Part shown: positions 44,288-56,551 of the stretch, one piece after another
How positions within the stretch are numbered: position 1 is the stretch's first letter
Layout: every line of letters starts with the position of its first letter
Assembly (NCBI GenBank): GCA_022453515.1
Contig: JAJNNY010000003.1
Span: 1-64,000 of the forward strand
Direction of reading: 5' to 3'
Length of the DNA stretch: 64,000 bases
Origin: Astrocystis sublimbata
Lineage: Eukaryota; Ascomycota; Sordariomycetes; Xylariales; Xylariaceae
Notes under the pieces: model-generated
The model's input: only the letters and a program-made list of their open reading frames with translations
Database searches by the model: none
Told to the model about the DNA's origin: nothing
Program-made: the position numbers and the translations under genes

Positions 44288-46072
44288 ATGAAATTCGGAG
44301 AACGGCTCGAGGAGGCCTCAGTGCCTGGCTGGAGCTTATACAATGTCGACTACAACTCGCTCAAGCACATGATACGGGCGCATACCTCGCGGGAGCAGGC
44401 GACGGCGACGGCCATGGCCATCCCCGGCCAGCAGAGCAAGGTGCTCACGCGTTTCGAGGACGCCTTCTACCTCGAGCTGTGCTCCCAGCACAACCGTGCC
44501 GGCCTCTTTGTCACGAGCAAAGGCGACGAGATCTCGCGCCGCCTACGTATGTTGTTGTGTGTGTTTTCTTTGGGGGCTTTTTAAGTTGATCGGCCTGCTG
44601 ACCGTTTGTGTGGCTTCTGTTCCAGGCCATCTCTCGGGTCTGACGCACAATTTGATGCTCAAATGCGCCGACACACGTGGCTTGGTGTCGACGAAGCGCC
44701 AACGGCGCCTCGCCAAGTACCAGGCCCAGGTTGAGGAATGCGGCGACGAGATCCGAGCCCTCAACCGGTTCGTGGATGCGCAGACCATCGCGTTTCGCAA
44801 GATCCTGAAGAAGTACAAGGTATGGTACCTTTTCCCTTATTCTTTTCCCTCTTTTCCTCCCTTCTTTTTTCCTTTTCCCATCTTTCTTTTCTCCCTCCCT
44901 TTTCCTTCCTTTCCTCCCAGCGATGGCACATGGCAGGTCTTGGGGGCTGACGCCGTGGCACCCGCCACCATGAACAGAAATGGACTGGATCGACGACGCT
45001 GCGCAGCAGATTCAAGGATAACGTCCTCGACGACCCCAAAAGCTTCACTCACCAGAACTTCGAGCCACTTCATCAGGAGTACCGCCAGCTGCGCACCACC
45101 CTCGACGCCGCCTCGCCCCTCGGCGCCAACACCCCCGAACCGCCCTCTCCTCCTACGCCGGCCGATACGCCGCATTCCACCGGTCGCATCGATACACAAT
45201 ACCTCGACCCGCACTCGCATTTCCATTCGCATCCACGCACAAGTTCACGTTCACCCAACTTCCCGCATATCACCACTTATCATCATGTAACCATACCACA
45301 AGCACCGCCAACGTACTGGAACGAATACGAGCATGGCAGCGAGGCCGGCGACCGAGACGACGACGACGCCTATGTGCTGTACATCGACCCCAACGCCGAC
45401 GACCAGTTCCCAGGCCTAGCCTATGTGAAGAGCATGTTCGGCGGCCCCGTCGGCCACGTGCGGCACTGGCTGCAGTCTCACAAATCCCGCGACGCGACCA
45501 CCGCTGCAGGTAGCAACACCACCATGGCCGGGAGCGCCACCTCGCCCTCCGAGACGCAGTCTCTGCTCGCCTCCAGCACGCCGACCGACTACTTCAGCGT
45601 CGGCAGCCGCCTGCCCGCACCCAGCGACGACGGGTACCGGTCATCGTCCGACGAGGAACTAGCTCGCCGCCCGCGTGGCGAGGGGCAGCTGCGTTTCGGC
45701 CACACGTACTCGTACGCGAGCTCGTCGAGCTCCGCCGTGGCCGCCGACGCCAAGATGCTGAGCCAGTACCAGGACCGCATGCTCACGCGCGGCGTCATCA
45801 TCGCGTACGTCGCGGCCTTCGTGCTGCTGGGCGTCTCCGCCATCCTGTACGATGCGGGGCGCAGGCGGCTGCGGCTCGAGGTCGACGCCGGCGCCACGCT
45901 GGGCGTCGTCGCGAGCCTGTTCTGCGCATGCATGGGCCTCGGCGCCATGCTGTATCGCCAGTCTCCCTCCGGATACCTGTACTGTCTGGCAGTGTGGGCC
46001 GCCTTCGTTGCGCTGTGTGCGCTGAATGGGGGCTTGCTGGTGCTGGTGGCGCGCAATAGTACCGCGTTTTGA
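44288..46072 (+). CDS. SPX-domain membrane protein
   Basis: SPX domains bind inositol pyrophosphates and report phosphate status. Three exons (44288-44546, 44626-44819, 44978-46072) give 515 residues. The SPX start is MKFGERLEEASVPGWSLYN..., followed by YNSLKHMI, FYLELCSQHNRAGLFV and, after splicing, LKKYKKWTGS, whose lysines form the phosphate-binding surface in the family. A low-complexity, His/Ser/Pro-rich middle (about residues 190-410) leads to three or four hydrophobic helices at the C-terminus (from VIIAYVAAFVLLG to LNGGLLVLVA). There is no VTC catalytic tunnel domain, EXS domain, GDE1 phosphodiesterase or RING finger. It is therefore an SPX-transmembrane protein, possibly vacuolar by analogy with VTC subunits; function is inferred. 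Intron 2 holds an extreme pyrimidine tract. Confidence 0.87.
44829..44919 (+). other. Polypyrimidine tract inside SPX intron 2
   Basis: About 90 nt composed almost wholly of C and T lie between the donor at 44820 and the acceptor ending at 44977. Only isolated A residues interrupt it (44839, 44880). Confidence 0.8.
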
Positions 46073-47957
46073 AAAAAGAGGGGGGCAAAGATGACCCCCC
46101 CCTTATATAAATGCATTTATCTCCCGCCTCTCCTCATCACCTTCGATTATCGCGATCGATGTGTCGATTTGTTTCGAAATAGGGGAGCCTCAAGGGCATA
46201 TCGCGCGGGTTTCTCGGGCTCATGGGTCGGCTGCATGGCGTATCTTATTTTTCATTTTTGCATTTCCGGGAAAAGGAGTACGTGGTTGGCTGACTGGACT
46301 ACCCGGGAAATACGTCTGCTAGCCGTGTTCGCAGATAGAGCCGGCTTATTTACTAGGAGATTGAGGAGCGACGTCCACGTGCGCGCACATATCTTGTACA
46401 TACTTGGGTCGCACCGCGGATGGATGGACTTCTGAGGTATCGCGAAACCTTGCCGAGAGGCTAGGTTTTGTGTGCAAAGCATACAGTACATTTGTTACAC
46501 ACTTGGAACGCAGCATGACACGGCAATTGACCTTGCGCATTGCTATTGCTTGAGTGAAGTTGTCGCTGATGATGAGCCGTTGGGGACACCCTATTGTTTA
46601 TCATAGCTGTATCTGGTGCCAATGAAACACTCGTTAGAGTGGTTGATTGCCCGTGACAGTTTGTTCCATAACTGACTTGGTAAGACTTTGTATTGATGAT
46701 ATATGGGCAATTACACTTATGGGATGCTTTTTGCCTTGCCTTAGGCGAATGGCTAGATTTACAGCTCTTGATAATATATACCGAAGTACCTAGGTAGGGG
46801 CAGGCACGCAGGCAGACATCAACACCTAAATACATACAAATGACGACATGAGTGAATCGTTCATATTGTCCCATGCTCTCCAAAGCTCATCCTAACATCT
46901 CGTAACCCACCGTTCCTAGCATTTAACATTTAGCATACAAGAAGGAGTCCTCCTTGTTCTCATCCTCGCTTCAACATGACGAGGGTACCCACCGTCTTCT
47001 CTTTCGACACATCTCTGCCCTTGGCATCAATGGGATTCTTCCTCGGCCTGGATGAAATTGACGACAATGGAGAACGCACACCTAGAATCCTCATTCAACC
47101 TCGAACTTTCCCAAAAAGCTAGGATTGCCAATTAATTCGCGATAATTCGCCAAGTTTTCGCCCCTGTACTCCATAGCCCGTTATCCAAAACCACTTTTCC
47201 CATGTCCCATGATATCACTTCATCATATCCTCCTATATACCAAAGCATATGGAGCCGTAAGGAGCCTCCTTTTGGTTTGTTCGTTTTCAGTATTGTTTCC
47301 CTTTCGATAGACCGCAAGTGCCTGTTCCTACCGCTCGGTAGCCTTGGGGATTGCGCATAAGCCGCCACCGAATAGACACGATCCATGAAGTATACTGTTT
47401 GATCAAGACCCGCCATTGCGTATGGCCCGATAAAGGCGAGATCTGTAACTGTGGCTGACAATGTTGGAAAACAAAGGCCCATCAGGAATACGAAGACGGC
47501 GTGGTCATGTTTCTCTGGCTGTCTCATAGTGAGCTCAGTACTAGCGTCGTACAGCAAGGGCTGGTATTCCTGTACAATGTTAATCTGGTGCCGAGGCCTT
47601 CGACTTTGTGGCCGTGAACTCCTTGGTGGGACGATCTGAGTTGAGTGTTGAGTGGCGTGCGCTTGGTCACTATGTTTCCTTGCAGAGTCGCACCGGTACT
47701 CGTTCGAAGGACACGGCATGGCTGGTGTGTCCTGGTCGACCAAGCCCTGCTCTTGAGCCTGGTATCCAGAGACGGCGGACATCGCACCTTCTACCTCGTA
47801 GAAAGGAATGAGGGACTCGAATGTGGGTCTCCCTGAGGATACTCGTAGCCTAGACCCTTTGCCGGGGGCGAGATTGAGGTATTTCTTAAATATACATTAC
47901 GGTTTACTACAAATCTGCGCGTCAGTGCATGTTCTCATACTTGGTTTGAATCTGCCC
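46073..47957. other. Convergent spacer between SPX and Zn2Cys6 genes
   Basis: The 3' ends of two convergent genes flank this interval. A 216-codon minus-strand frame at 47132-47782 has no start context, domain or codon bias that would support a gene, and is not called. A TACCTAGGTAGGGG-type word is at about 46786-46798. Confidence 0.5.
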
Positions 47958-50588
47958 TCAGGCCAGGGGGCAGAATGAACCAAGATGAAGGTCCGACTCA
48001 CTTCCAGTCTTGTGTTCGAGCTGTCTCATCATTTTCTCTGCAAATGACACGGTTAATTTCAATGACATCGTGCGGTTTTAAGGGGGGGGGACCATACCAG
48101 CGAACCCCCACCGGAAGCTGAACAAGTAAAGACTCTCAAACTTCTCCGTGATGGCCTTCTGGCACGCCGCGTTCTCATCCGGGAAGATGCGCGAGATGCA
48201 AGCATAGGCCAAGATCACCCGATAGCACGATGCGCCAGCAGGCGCACACAAGATCGCTGGAGACCGCGAGGTCTTGTCGAATTGGGGGTTGACCTTGCAT
48301 GAGATCTCGGTGGACATCGCGCAGGCGAAGCGCAGAGCTGTCAGCGCTACAGCTAGCTCTGGGTCGGATTCGATGACTGCCGGCGAGCTGCGCTCTAGAA
48401 CTTCTAGAAAGGGCGTGTAAAGGACGAAAAGGGCGCTGTAATGATTGTTAGCATCTCGATTGTGCCTGGTAATCGTCACTGGAGCTCATAATGGGTCGGT
48501 TGGTGGTTAAGTAAGGATGGTGGTTAAGAATGTGGAGGGGTCACAGTATAAAATGGAGGGGCGGGATTGCGAGTATTCAAAACGTACCCGATAAGCATAG
48601 CAAAACAATCCAGCCTCGTTTCCCAATCCAGACTCTGTCCCAGAAGGTTCTTGGTCGCTTCTCGAATCTCGATATCAAGATCTTTGAAGGCGCCCAGGAG
48701 CGGCTTTTCACTTGGCCGTAATCGCCTCTCCTTGTCAACTATCAATGCCCTGTGGAAAATGCTAGCAGTCTTGGCTGAGACTTGGAACGAGCCTAGTTTT
48801 TGTGCGCCTACTTCAACATCGGTGGTTAGGAGGCGGGAACTGGGGAGTGTTGGGCGGGGAGATGACAACGACGGCATCAGGGGATTGCCGGGTATAGAAG
48901 TCACCACTTGTGGCTCGATTTGGGACTCTGGTAGAAGAGTCGTTCGGGTGGGACTCTCGAAGACGAATGGCAGGTGTCTCATGGCATCGTCCTGCTGAAT
49001 AAATCTGAATTCACGTTAGCAACTTTCTGGTCCCGTTCCTCAAAGACCGCGACCAGTAACTGGCATCTCAAACGCCCAAACATCGGCGTAGTCGGGTGGT
49101 GTGGATGTAAAGCTCGCCCAGGAGAGGAGAAGTCTCAACTTACTGTTCCAGAATGAACAACCCCCACCATAAGCAGTTCTGCTGCTCTTCGACGAGTGTC
49201 AACGGCACGTCGTCGTACCCATGCTCTCCCTTTTGCCGAGCCGAAATACCTAGCACACGAGCGACGGGTGCCGTCTGACTCAGAGTCTGATATGCCGTTT
49301 CGATCTCACCGTGTCCATACTCGTAAAGGGCCATCAACGCACCGCATTGGACGAGCTCGACGGTCGGGTGGGGCCCATCGGCGCATACCATCAGGAGCAG
49401 AGCGAGTATGCGCTTCACTGTGCGGTATGTCCCGTCGAACATGTGTTGCTTGCCAGCAGCGGTATGCCGCATGCGGATGTTCAGATTCATGAGAACCACC
49501 AGGAGTGCGAACCCCTTGGACGCTAATTCCGGACTCCCCGTGTAGCTGGATTGGCTTTTCTGACCCGTGGTCTGATGATCCACGGTACCGTGCGAGTACG
49601 GCGACTCCATGTCTGGCGTGTCGTGCGAATCGGCTGATCCGAGCATAGTCGGCAGTTGCCGGTAGAACAGAGTCTGATGCACGACCCCATACCACGGGTG
49701 TATAAGGTTGAAGTAGAGAGCTGTGGAATGGCTGTAGTCGTGCTGGGGCCCTCCTGAGGTGGAATCGAGCGATACTAGGGATAGGATTTGCGAGACGGTG
49801 ATGCCCTCCAGGGGTTCGGTGCCACGGAAGAGAATGTCACCTAGGGAGTGGGAATGTTGTAGGAAAACGACTTGGGCGTTATTAGGGTTAGAGTTGTTGA
49901 AAGCCTGATCTTGGATGTAATGGCATTTCGCATTCAACCTAGTGTTGGCTGTTAGTATCAGCTCTCCCAATTGGTTCCTTGCGAGTCCTCCAGGGCATGC
50001 CCGAGGGTTGTCTGTCTCCTGTGCTCATTCGCGGAGATCGCACGAGGATTCGAGGATTGAAGAATGGCGCATGAAATGAGCAACACATTGCGCTTCGAAT
50101 TGGGAGTATATTTAAAGTGATGCGGTGAGAGAGGCGACCTACCTTTTGCATCTATCACAGGATGGTAGTTTCTTGTCGCATTTCCTCTTCGACGCCCTAC
50201 ATTTCTCACAAGCTCGCGATGCGTGCACATCAGACGCATCCGTCATGGCAATGTCGCCACCGCCGTATGAACCGGTCAATTGGCCGTCATGGAGAGGTCG
50301 CGCGCCTGGAGACCGACTAGGCGACGAAATGCCAAGCGACGTCGACTCGGAGACTGGGGAGTAGCCCATCAGGCTCCCGTTGGACTGCATCATGGTGCTC
50401 GCGAAAGGTTGCACGGCGGCTAAAGGGAGCACGAGCCCAGGCCGACGAGAATTGCGACAACCCCGAGGATTGAAGAGGAGTGCAGGCCAGTCGGGCTTCG
50501 ACTCTGGAAGCTGCAGTGCGAGAGAGCGATGGCCAGATCGCTTCCGCAGGGCGTATGTTGGTGGCGATGATTGATTTGAAAGGTTCAA
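47958..50588 (-). CDS. Zn(II)2Cys6 transcription factor
   Basis: Fungal binuclear zinc-cluster regulator acting in the nucleus. Five exons (50143-50588, 49144-49938, 48588-49004, 48098-48435, 47958-48037) give 691 residues. The cluster CEKCRASKRKC...CDRCKRLNAKC has the CX2CX6CX6CX2CX6C spacing with Cys127, 130, 137, 144, 147 and 154; its last cysteine comes from exon 2, so the first intron splits the zinc finger. The middle (about 155-420) is helical, like the fungal_trans middle homology region (VEEQQNCLWWGLFILEQ). The 126 residues before the finger are Ser/Pro-rich; an internal Met pair at 66-67 is an alternative start. The last exon is uncertain: a GTGAGT within it could splice to a later acceptor and end the protein a few codons on. 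Target genes are unknown. Confidence 0.87.
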
Positions 50589-53165
50589 GAGGTGTGGCTG
50601 ACACCGGCCAGCGTTAGTTTACAGCTACAAGAACAAGAACAAGAATAAGAACGCTTGGGATCCGTCGGTGCGCCAAGGCGAAGTGCGACACCTCTGCACC
50701 CCCCCTGTCTGCCTCCTGGCTATAATAGTGCCAGAAAGACGCGATGTTGGGTTTGGCGGTGGCGCCCTATCAGTGCGTGCGTGTGTGTCAATGCGGATTG
50801 TGCAGAGTTGAGAGCTGTGAGCCGGTGACGGGCGATTGATTCCCTTAGCAACGACAACGAATGTTGGAGGGAAAATAGTGGGAACGTGAAGCCAGATTGA
50901 ACAGTCGAGTTAGTGTCGCGCCAGCCGGGCCGTCCGTTACTTTCGAAACCCATACAAATAGAAGGTCGCAGAGATCTGATCTGACCAAGCGACGGCCGTC
51001 GAGGCCTGGGGCGCGGACAATGTATTCTCCGCGTGGTGACTGACTCAGCTTAGATGGGAATCCCATCCAGGACCTTGGTTGATTCCGTGGGTTCGGAATT
51101 ACTTCGAAGCTCGAGCTGTCAGTTCTCGAGTTTCGTTTCACTCAAAGAGCCGCTTCTCACATGACATCGGAATCCGTGCGTTGCTGCGAAGTCTAGAACA
51201 CCCCATGCCCTGCCGGATTGGTACGATGGTTCATGTGCCGATACACTTGAAGTAAGTACTCACAGCGAGGGACAAAGAAGGTCGGTGTGAGGATGGAGGT
51301 CGACGCAGCATTCGTTTTCAGATGCAGGCTATATAGGTACATAGTAGTATAATCTAAAATAGGCTGCGTGGATCGCCCGCCCTCCTGACTTTCACAAATA
51401 CCACATGCCGTCAACAACCAAGACCTGCTGGGATGAACGGCAGTATTACGAGGGCACAAGGCACAAGACACAGGGCACAATCAGACGAGCAGGGGGCCGT
51501 GGCATGTCTGTATTTACTATTCACACGCTGTCTGTTGAGCTGAGCTTCCCAATTTCAACCCAACGGGGCATGATAACACGCAGAGACGAGATTCCTGGGG
51601 GAAGATGACTCCTCACAGGTACAAGCAGGTGGCACTGAGATCACTCACCCTTGTCGCACGATTAGAGCTCGTTTCGAATAACGCGATGATATGCCTACTC
51701 AGGTAAGTACTTACATAGTAACGGCCTTCCGACGGCTAAGCCTGGCGAGGCCTGGGAAAGAATGGCGCGACTGGCTGCCCCAGAAAAAAAGAACCCGATA
51801 CCCAGGCGAGCCCAGGTGAGATCGCGACACCATCTCGGGCGCTAATCTGCTATTTAGGGATTGCTGCCGGGTTGGGTCGGTCGGGGACCTAGCCAGCCGA
51901 GCCAGCTACCTTAGCTTCAGGTAGGTATTAATAAGTAGTATACGCCGTTTTTACTTACAGCACTCGTACGCTCACGTATAAGTAAAGCAAATATAGACCC
52001 TGGTCCAAATCCTGACCCTAGACAAGTAGACGTGTCTATAAGTATACTGAGATCGGACCGTGGTTCCTGTTGCCAACGGCTACCACAACACACCAGCTTT
52101 TCCAGCCACGACCTCATCATTAGCCTTGGTCCCAATGTCTTCATGACCCTTGGCTATCGGAAGAAGCTTAGGTAGGCGAGTAGGTAGGTAGGTAGTTAGT
52201 GTACCGGTACTTACGGTGCGTGGAGTAAGGCACTAGGGGAGGCTCAGACTCCAGAGGCTCAAAGACAAGGAAGGATCAGATCAGGCCATCAGGATGTGCG
52301 TTTGGGCGGTCCCGTAACGCGTGGGCGAATGGCGAGCGCGATAATAGTAATAAGCAGTCCTTCCTGCTCGCCTGCAGGTGGAAGGTGGACAAGATGTTGG
52401 CGCTGATCGACCGTTGGCGCCACTAGTTGGCTCACTAGAGAGTAAGCTAGAACATGATCTCACGGTCCGATGCTGCCGAGGGGATATTCATTGCCCACTC
52501 AGGTCTTTTGCTCGCGGGGTGTCGAGCAGGAACTGCACATAACAGTGTCCATCAGCTGTGAGACACTTGATGTCGATGTCACCTCGGCAAACGTTACATA
52601 CCGTTGTCAATTATCGTGTCTGACAGAGTCCGGGGTAGGGGTCGAGGGGGTTTCGCTCACCTACTTACTTACTCACCTACCTCCTATGTAGAGTGCCAAG
52701 TGATTGCTAAGGGTCCATATTTGAGTGCATCGTCTGAGGTATGAGAGTGCCTGGTTTATGTAGATCTTCATACATTCCTTTCCCCAGTACGGCGCCGCGG
52801 TTAGGGTCTGGCTGCTTAGAGATACGAGCTGCTATGCGAACATGTGCTATCTCGAGAGCCAATCTATCATGCATGCGCAATTTAAGCATATTCAAATCAA
52901 AGATGCAACGACCTTGCAGCCGTTGATGTGTCTATCTGGCTTACTTGCCACGTTTGTCTCACGCGTGGAAACACAAGCTGACCACGAAAACGGGCATATC
53001 CGTACATTCAGCGCGTTTTGTTGCCTGCATGTATGTAAGGTATGCATGCATGCATGAACCCACCGACGCATAATCTCTCGCTTCTCAGACAACGCTTCGC
53101 TACACAACGATGCTAGGACTACTCTAAAACTGAAGAAATCGTCAACAAAAGCAGCACGGGCGCAT
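50589..53165. other. Intergenic tract of 2.6 kb
   Basis: The zinc-cluster gene's promoter is on the left and the methyltransferase 3' flank on the right. Repeated TAGG/TAGGTAGG words cluster near 52170-52200. No coding pattern was found on either strand. Confidence 0.5.
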
Positions 53166-54287
53166 CTACTTCGTGAAGACACCCAGGATGTGAGGCAAGG
53201 AAGACCACCACTGCTCGGCAGCCGGGTGTCCGATGTCGATGTTTGACCACGAACCAGCCTCCCGAAGCGTGGTTCCCGTGGGCCGGCACAGCTGACATCC
53301 TCCGATCATGCGTGGCCAAAAAACGTTGATGAATCCTATGGTGCAGATGCAACGTTAGCCAGGTTCAGAGTGCGAGGAACAATACAGGGTGAAAAAAAAG
53401 GACTTCTAATGGATGGCTAAGGGGGCCATGAGACTGAGCGATGATCCAAGACACCAATTAACTCGGATTGGAACAGAAACAGAGCGCACAGAGAAAGAGA
53501 TTATGGAAAAGGATAAAAACTGACGCTGATACGCCGTCATATACCAGCTGAACTCGGCCCTCACATGCTCGTACACGAACCAGCGCCCCCCAGGCCGAAG
53601 CAGCCCATAAAGCTCGCGGATATGCGTCTCCGGGTCGGGAATGCTGCACAGACAAAGGATCGAGACGATGCAGTCGACCGACTCAGGCTCGATATTGCCG
53701 TCCCATTTCTTCTTCCTCTCATTCACGCCGGCGGAGAAGGACGAGAGGGACAGGTCCTCGATCCCCACCGGCACAATCTCATACACGCCCTCCAAGCCCG
53801 CGTCCGCGACGGCCTTGCGCAGCGCAGGGTGGTGCGCGGTATTCGGCTCGACGCCGTAGACGTGGGTGATGATCTTGCGGGCCGTCGCCGTTTCCGACTT
53901 CCCCTCGCCTTCGCCCAACGGGAGGTGTCGGTCTGAGAAGAGGCCTACCCAGAGCCCGCTCCCGGCCCCGATCTCGATCACCGTCCCGCCCACGCCCATT
54001 CCCGTGGGCGTGTCCGTCACCTTGCCCCCCGAGGTGCGGCCGTCCAGCAACGGCAGCACGCGCTCCGACGCGCCGTCGCGGACGCGGGGGCCGGCGAAGG
54101 TCCAGAAATTCCCGAACCACGCATCCTGGAAACGGGAGGGCGAGAGTAGGATGCGCAACGGCGAGGGTGAGGAGAGGATCTGTCGGAAAGTCTGGGGGAG
54201 GAAGGATAAGGAGACAGAGAGGAACCACCAGGGATTAAGAAGGCCGAGGATGGCTTCTTGAGTGCGGGACGACAGGAAGGTGGTCAT
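53166..54287 (-). CDS. METTL7-like SAM-dependent methyltransferase
   Basis: Class I S-adenosylmethionine methyltransferase resembling METTL7/thiol-methyltransferase-type proteins. Two exons (53525-54287 and 53166-53335) splice to 310 residues. The SAM-binding motif I is VIEIGAGSG (103-111). YGVEPN is the acidic strand-2 motif, then VDCIVSILCLCSIPDPE and LLRPGGRWFVYEHVR follow. Removing the GTCAGT...CATAG intron restores the family C-terminus YQRFINVFWPRMIGGCQLCR ... LPHILGVFTK; without splicing the frame runs into a shorter unrelated tail. A hydrophobic stretch at about residues 16-31 could act as a membrane anchor, as in METTL7 proteins. The acceptor substrate is unknown. Confidence 0.9.
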
Positions 54288-55136
54288 TCTGTGATTTTCT
54301 TTCTAGTTTGGCTTGGGGAGTAGAAGAGGCAATATTGGGGTAGAAGGGGGGGTGGACAGATGCGAGAAAAAAGCGATCAGAAGAATGTGGTATAAATCGT
54401 GGCGAGGAGCATGTATAGTCTGGCTGACAGTAAAATATTGCACTGCGCAAGTAGAGCGATGCAGGTATATGCTCTGTGATCTGCTTCAGAGGTAGGTAGG
54501 CATAGATAAGTTAATCCAGGCCGAGTCTCATATTGTATGAAAAACACCACTATAGTGGAAAGGGGGTAAGAAGGAGGGATGTAGATAGTTGACGGTGAGG
54601 TGGGAGAATATGTAGACTATAGATGCATTATATAATCAGCTTAGGGCCAGCCTGCCCAATTAGGTCAACGTCCGGGATGCGGTGTCCGTGGCACGTTAGG
54701 GGAGCTAGTCACGCATAACTTCTGCCACGAAGCACTTGGATAGCAGCTGCTGATGCTCCGTTTTTTGTTCCGAGTATGTTTATCATCTGTCTAAGCTTGC
54801 TCTGAGTTCTGATTTATGAGTGCCTACGGTGTTCTCGAAGGGTCGACTGAATTGCTACGTGATGTGGTGAACCCAACTCATCACGACGTTTTCTTCTCCA
54901 ACCCCCTTGCTAGCCCCGCCATCGGCCTTCCCGGGCGTGATGCTCTGTTGCCAATTCTCAGACTATGACCCCTGGATCACTGTCGAGTGCAAGATCAAAG
55001 ATCTTGTCCGAAGGCCTACTTATACTTATAGGAATATGTATTTATCAATTTTCCCCCCAATGCCTGAAGCACACGCCGTGGTTTCATGCTATCGTATCAT
55101 GTCTATTGTCAAACTATCAGGTACATTGCCTCATAA
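54288..55136. other. Intergenic, methyltransferase promoter and DnaJ 3' flank
   Basis: About 850 bp, AT-rich between 54.5 and 54.7 kb. Short frames at 54907-55136 run into the antisense of the DnaJ gene and are not called. Confidence 0.5.
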
Positions 55137-56551
55137 TCATAACTCATCTTTCTTATCGTCATATCCTGAGCTTACAATCGGCGCATCTGGTCGTCCACTG
55201 TCTTTGTGTAAGTCCACGCCGCCCTTCCCCCTCCACTTCTGCCACACGGACCAGAATTCCTTCTCCATGCCCGACTCTAACTGATCCGGGAGCACTACGA
55301 CATACTGCACGTATAGTTTGCCGAAGTGATACTCATGGTAGACTGAATCGCCGTCCTCGCTCCAGATGGGCATTCCCTCGCCCTCCACAGTCTCGACGTG
55401 TCCGGGTTGCACGACTTGGCCGCGCTGTCGCCCCAGTCTCACGACGCGGCCGTCTAGATGTGTTATGTTTCGTGTCCAGTCGCCCATCCAAGCCTCGCGC
55501 AGCGAGAGGATCTCGGTCCAGAAAAGGTCGTCTCCCTTTCGCCTGAAGAAGGTACCATCGACATGGTCGGGGTTATCTGAGTCCATTTCGGGTTCTTTCT
55601 CGGTAAGGGTCACGTGAAGGTCGCCGGCGATATAATCAGGGCTCGCGTCCGCCTCGTTCTCATACACGACCTTGCTATCCCTCCCGGCGCCGCGGCCAAC
55701 GTTGAGCGTGACAGTGGTGGGCTTTCGGATGACGCGGTTGCCCTGGCAGACGGGGCATTTGTGCTTGATGGACTTGCCGCGCCCGCCACAAGCATCGCAT
55801 TGCGTCTGGACCTGCTGGAACATACCCGGCGCGAGCTGGTGCTTGACGATGCGCACTCCGTGGCCGTGGCAGCGTTGGCAAGTCTCGACGACGCCGTCGG
55901 CGGATCCGGTGCCGTCGCACTCGTCGCAGATCTGCTGCTTGTCCCACTGGAACTCGGTCTCGCGGCCGAGGTAGAAGTCACGAAGGGCGAGACCGATCTT
56001 GATCTCGATGTTGTGGCCGCGGGGCTGTCCGCGCTGGTAACGGCCACCGCCGCCGAAGAAGTGGCTGAAGAGGTCGAAGGGGTCGTGGTGCTGGCCGCCG
56101 CCCTGCTGGCGCTGCTTCAAGCCCTCATGGCCATACTGGTCGTAGATCTTGCGCGACTCGGGGTCGATGAGGGCTTCGTACGCTTCAGATACCTCGACGA
56201 ACTTGCCTTGGGCGGTATCGTCGCCACTGGGGGAAAATACTCGGTGAGCGACCGAAGACTGGGCATGTAGGAGAGCAGGGGAGACGAGGGGGGGCAACGT
56301 ACGGGTTCTTGTCGGGGTGGAACTTCTTGCTGAGCTTCCGGTAGGCTGACTTGATCTGCTTGTCACCGGCGTGGCGGTCTATGCCTAGAACCTGGGCACA
56401 CAATAACAGTCAGTCCCTGATGCTGGACGCCGCGAACGGGTAGGCCGTGAGCGAAGGAAGCATTGCGTACCTTGTAGTAGTCTTCGGCACATGTTATGAT
56501 TTGCGCAAACAACAGGCAGAGCAGCAGGAAAGCTGCCCCAAGTCGGAGCAT
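55137..56551 (-). CDS. ER-lumenal DnaJ co-chaperone (Scj1/ERdj3-like)
   Basis: Hsp40 co-chaperone of the ER Hsp70 (BiP), used in protein folding and quality control. Three exons (56471-56551, 56303-56391, 55137-56226) give 419 residues. A signal peptide ([21 protein letters not shown]) precedes DYYKVLGID and the J-domain HPD triplet (52-54). A Gly-rich linker ([11 protein letters not shown]) follows, then four CxxCxGxG-type zinc-finger repeats ([32 protein letters not shown]) and the two substrate-binding domains. The protein ends in KDEL, an ER retrieval signal. An ATG 42 bases upstream would precede the signal peptide and is less likely. Start codons of this gene and the splicing helicase are 925 bp apart and divergent. 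Confidence 0.94.

Noticed and set aside
47132..47782. Minus-strand frame of 216 codons between the SPX and zinc-cluster genes
   Set aside because: No recognisable domain, weak codon bias and no supporting splice or promoter context. It could be real, but I cannot support it.
55614..56270. Plus-strand frame of 218 codons
   Set aside because: Antisense to the DnaJ zinc-finger region; composition mirrors that gene.
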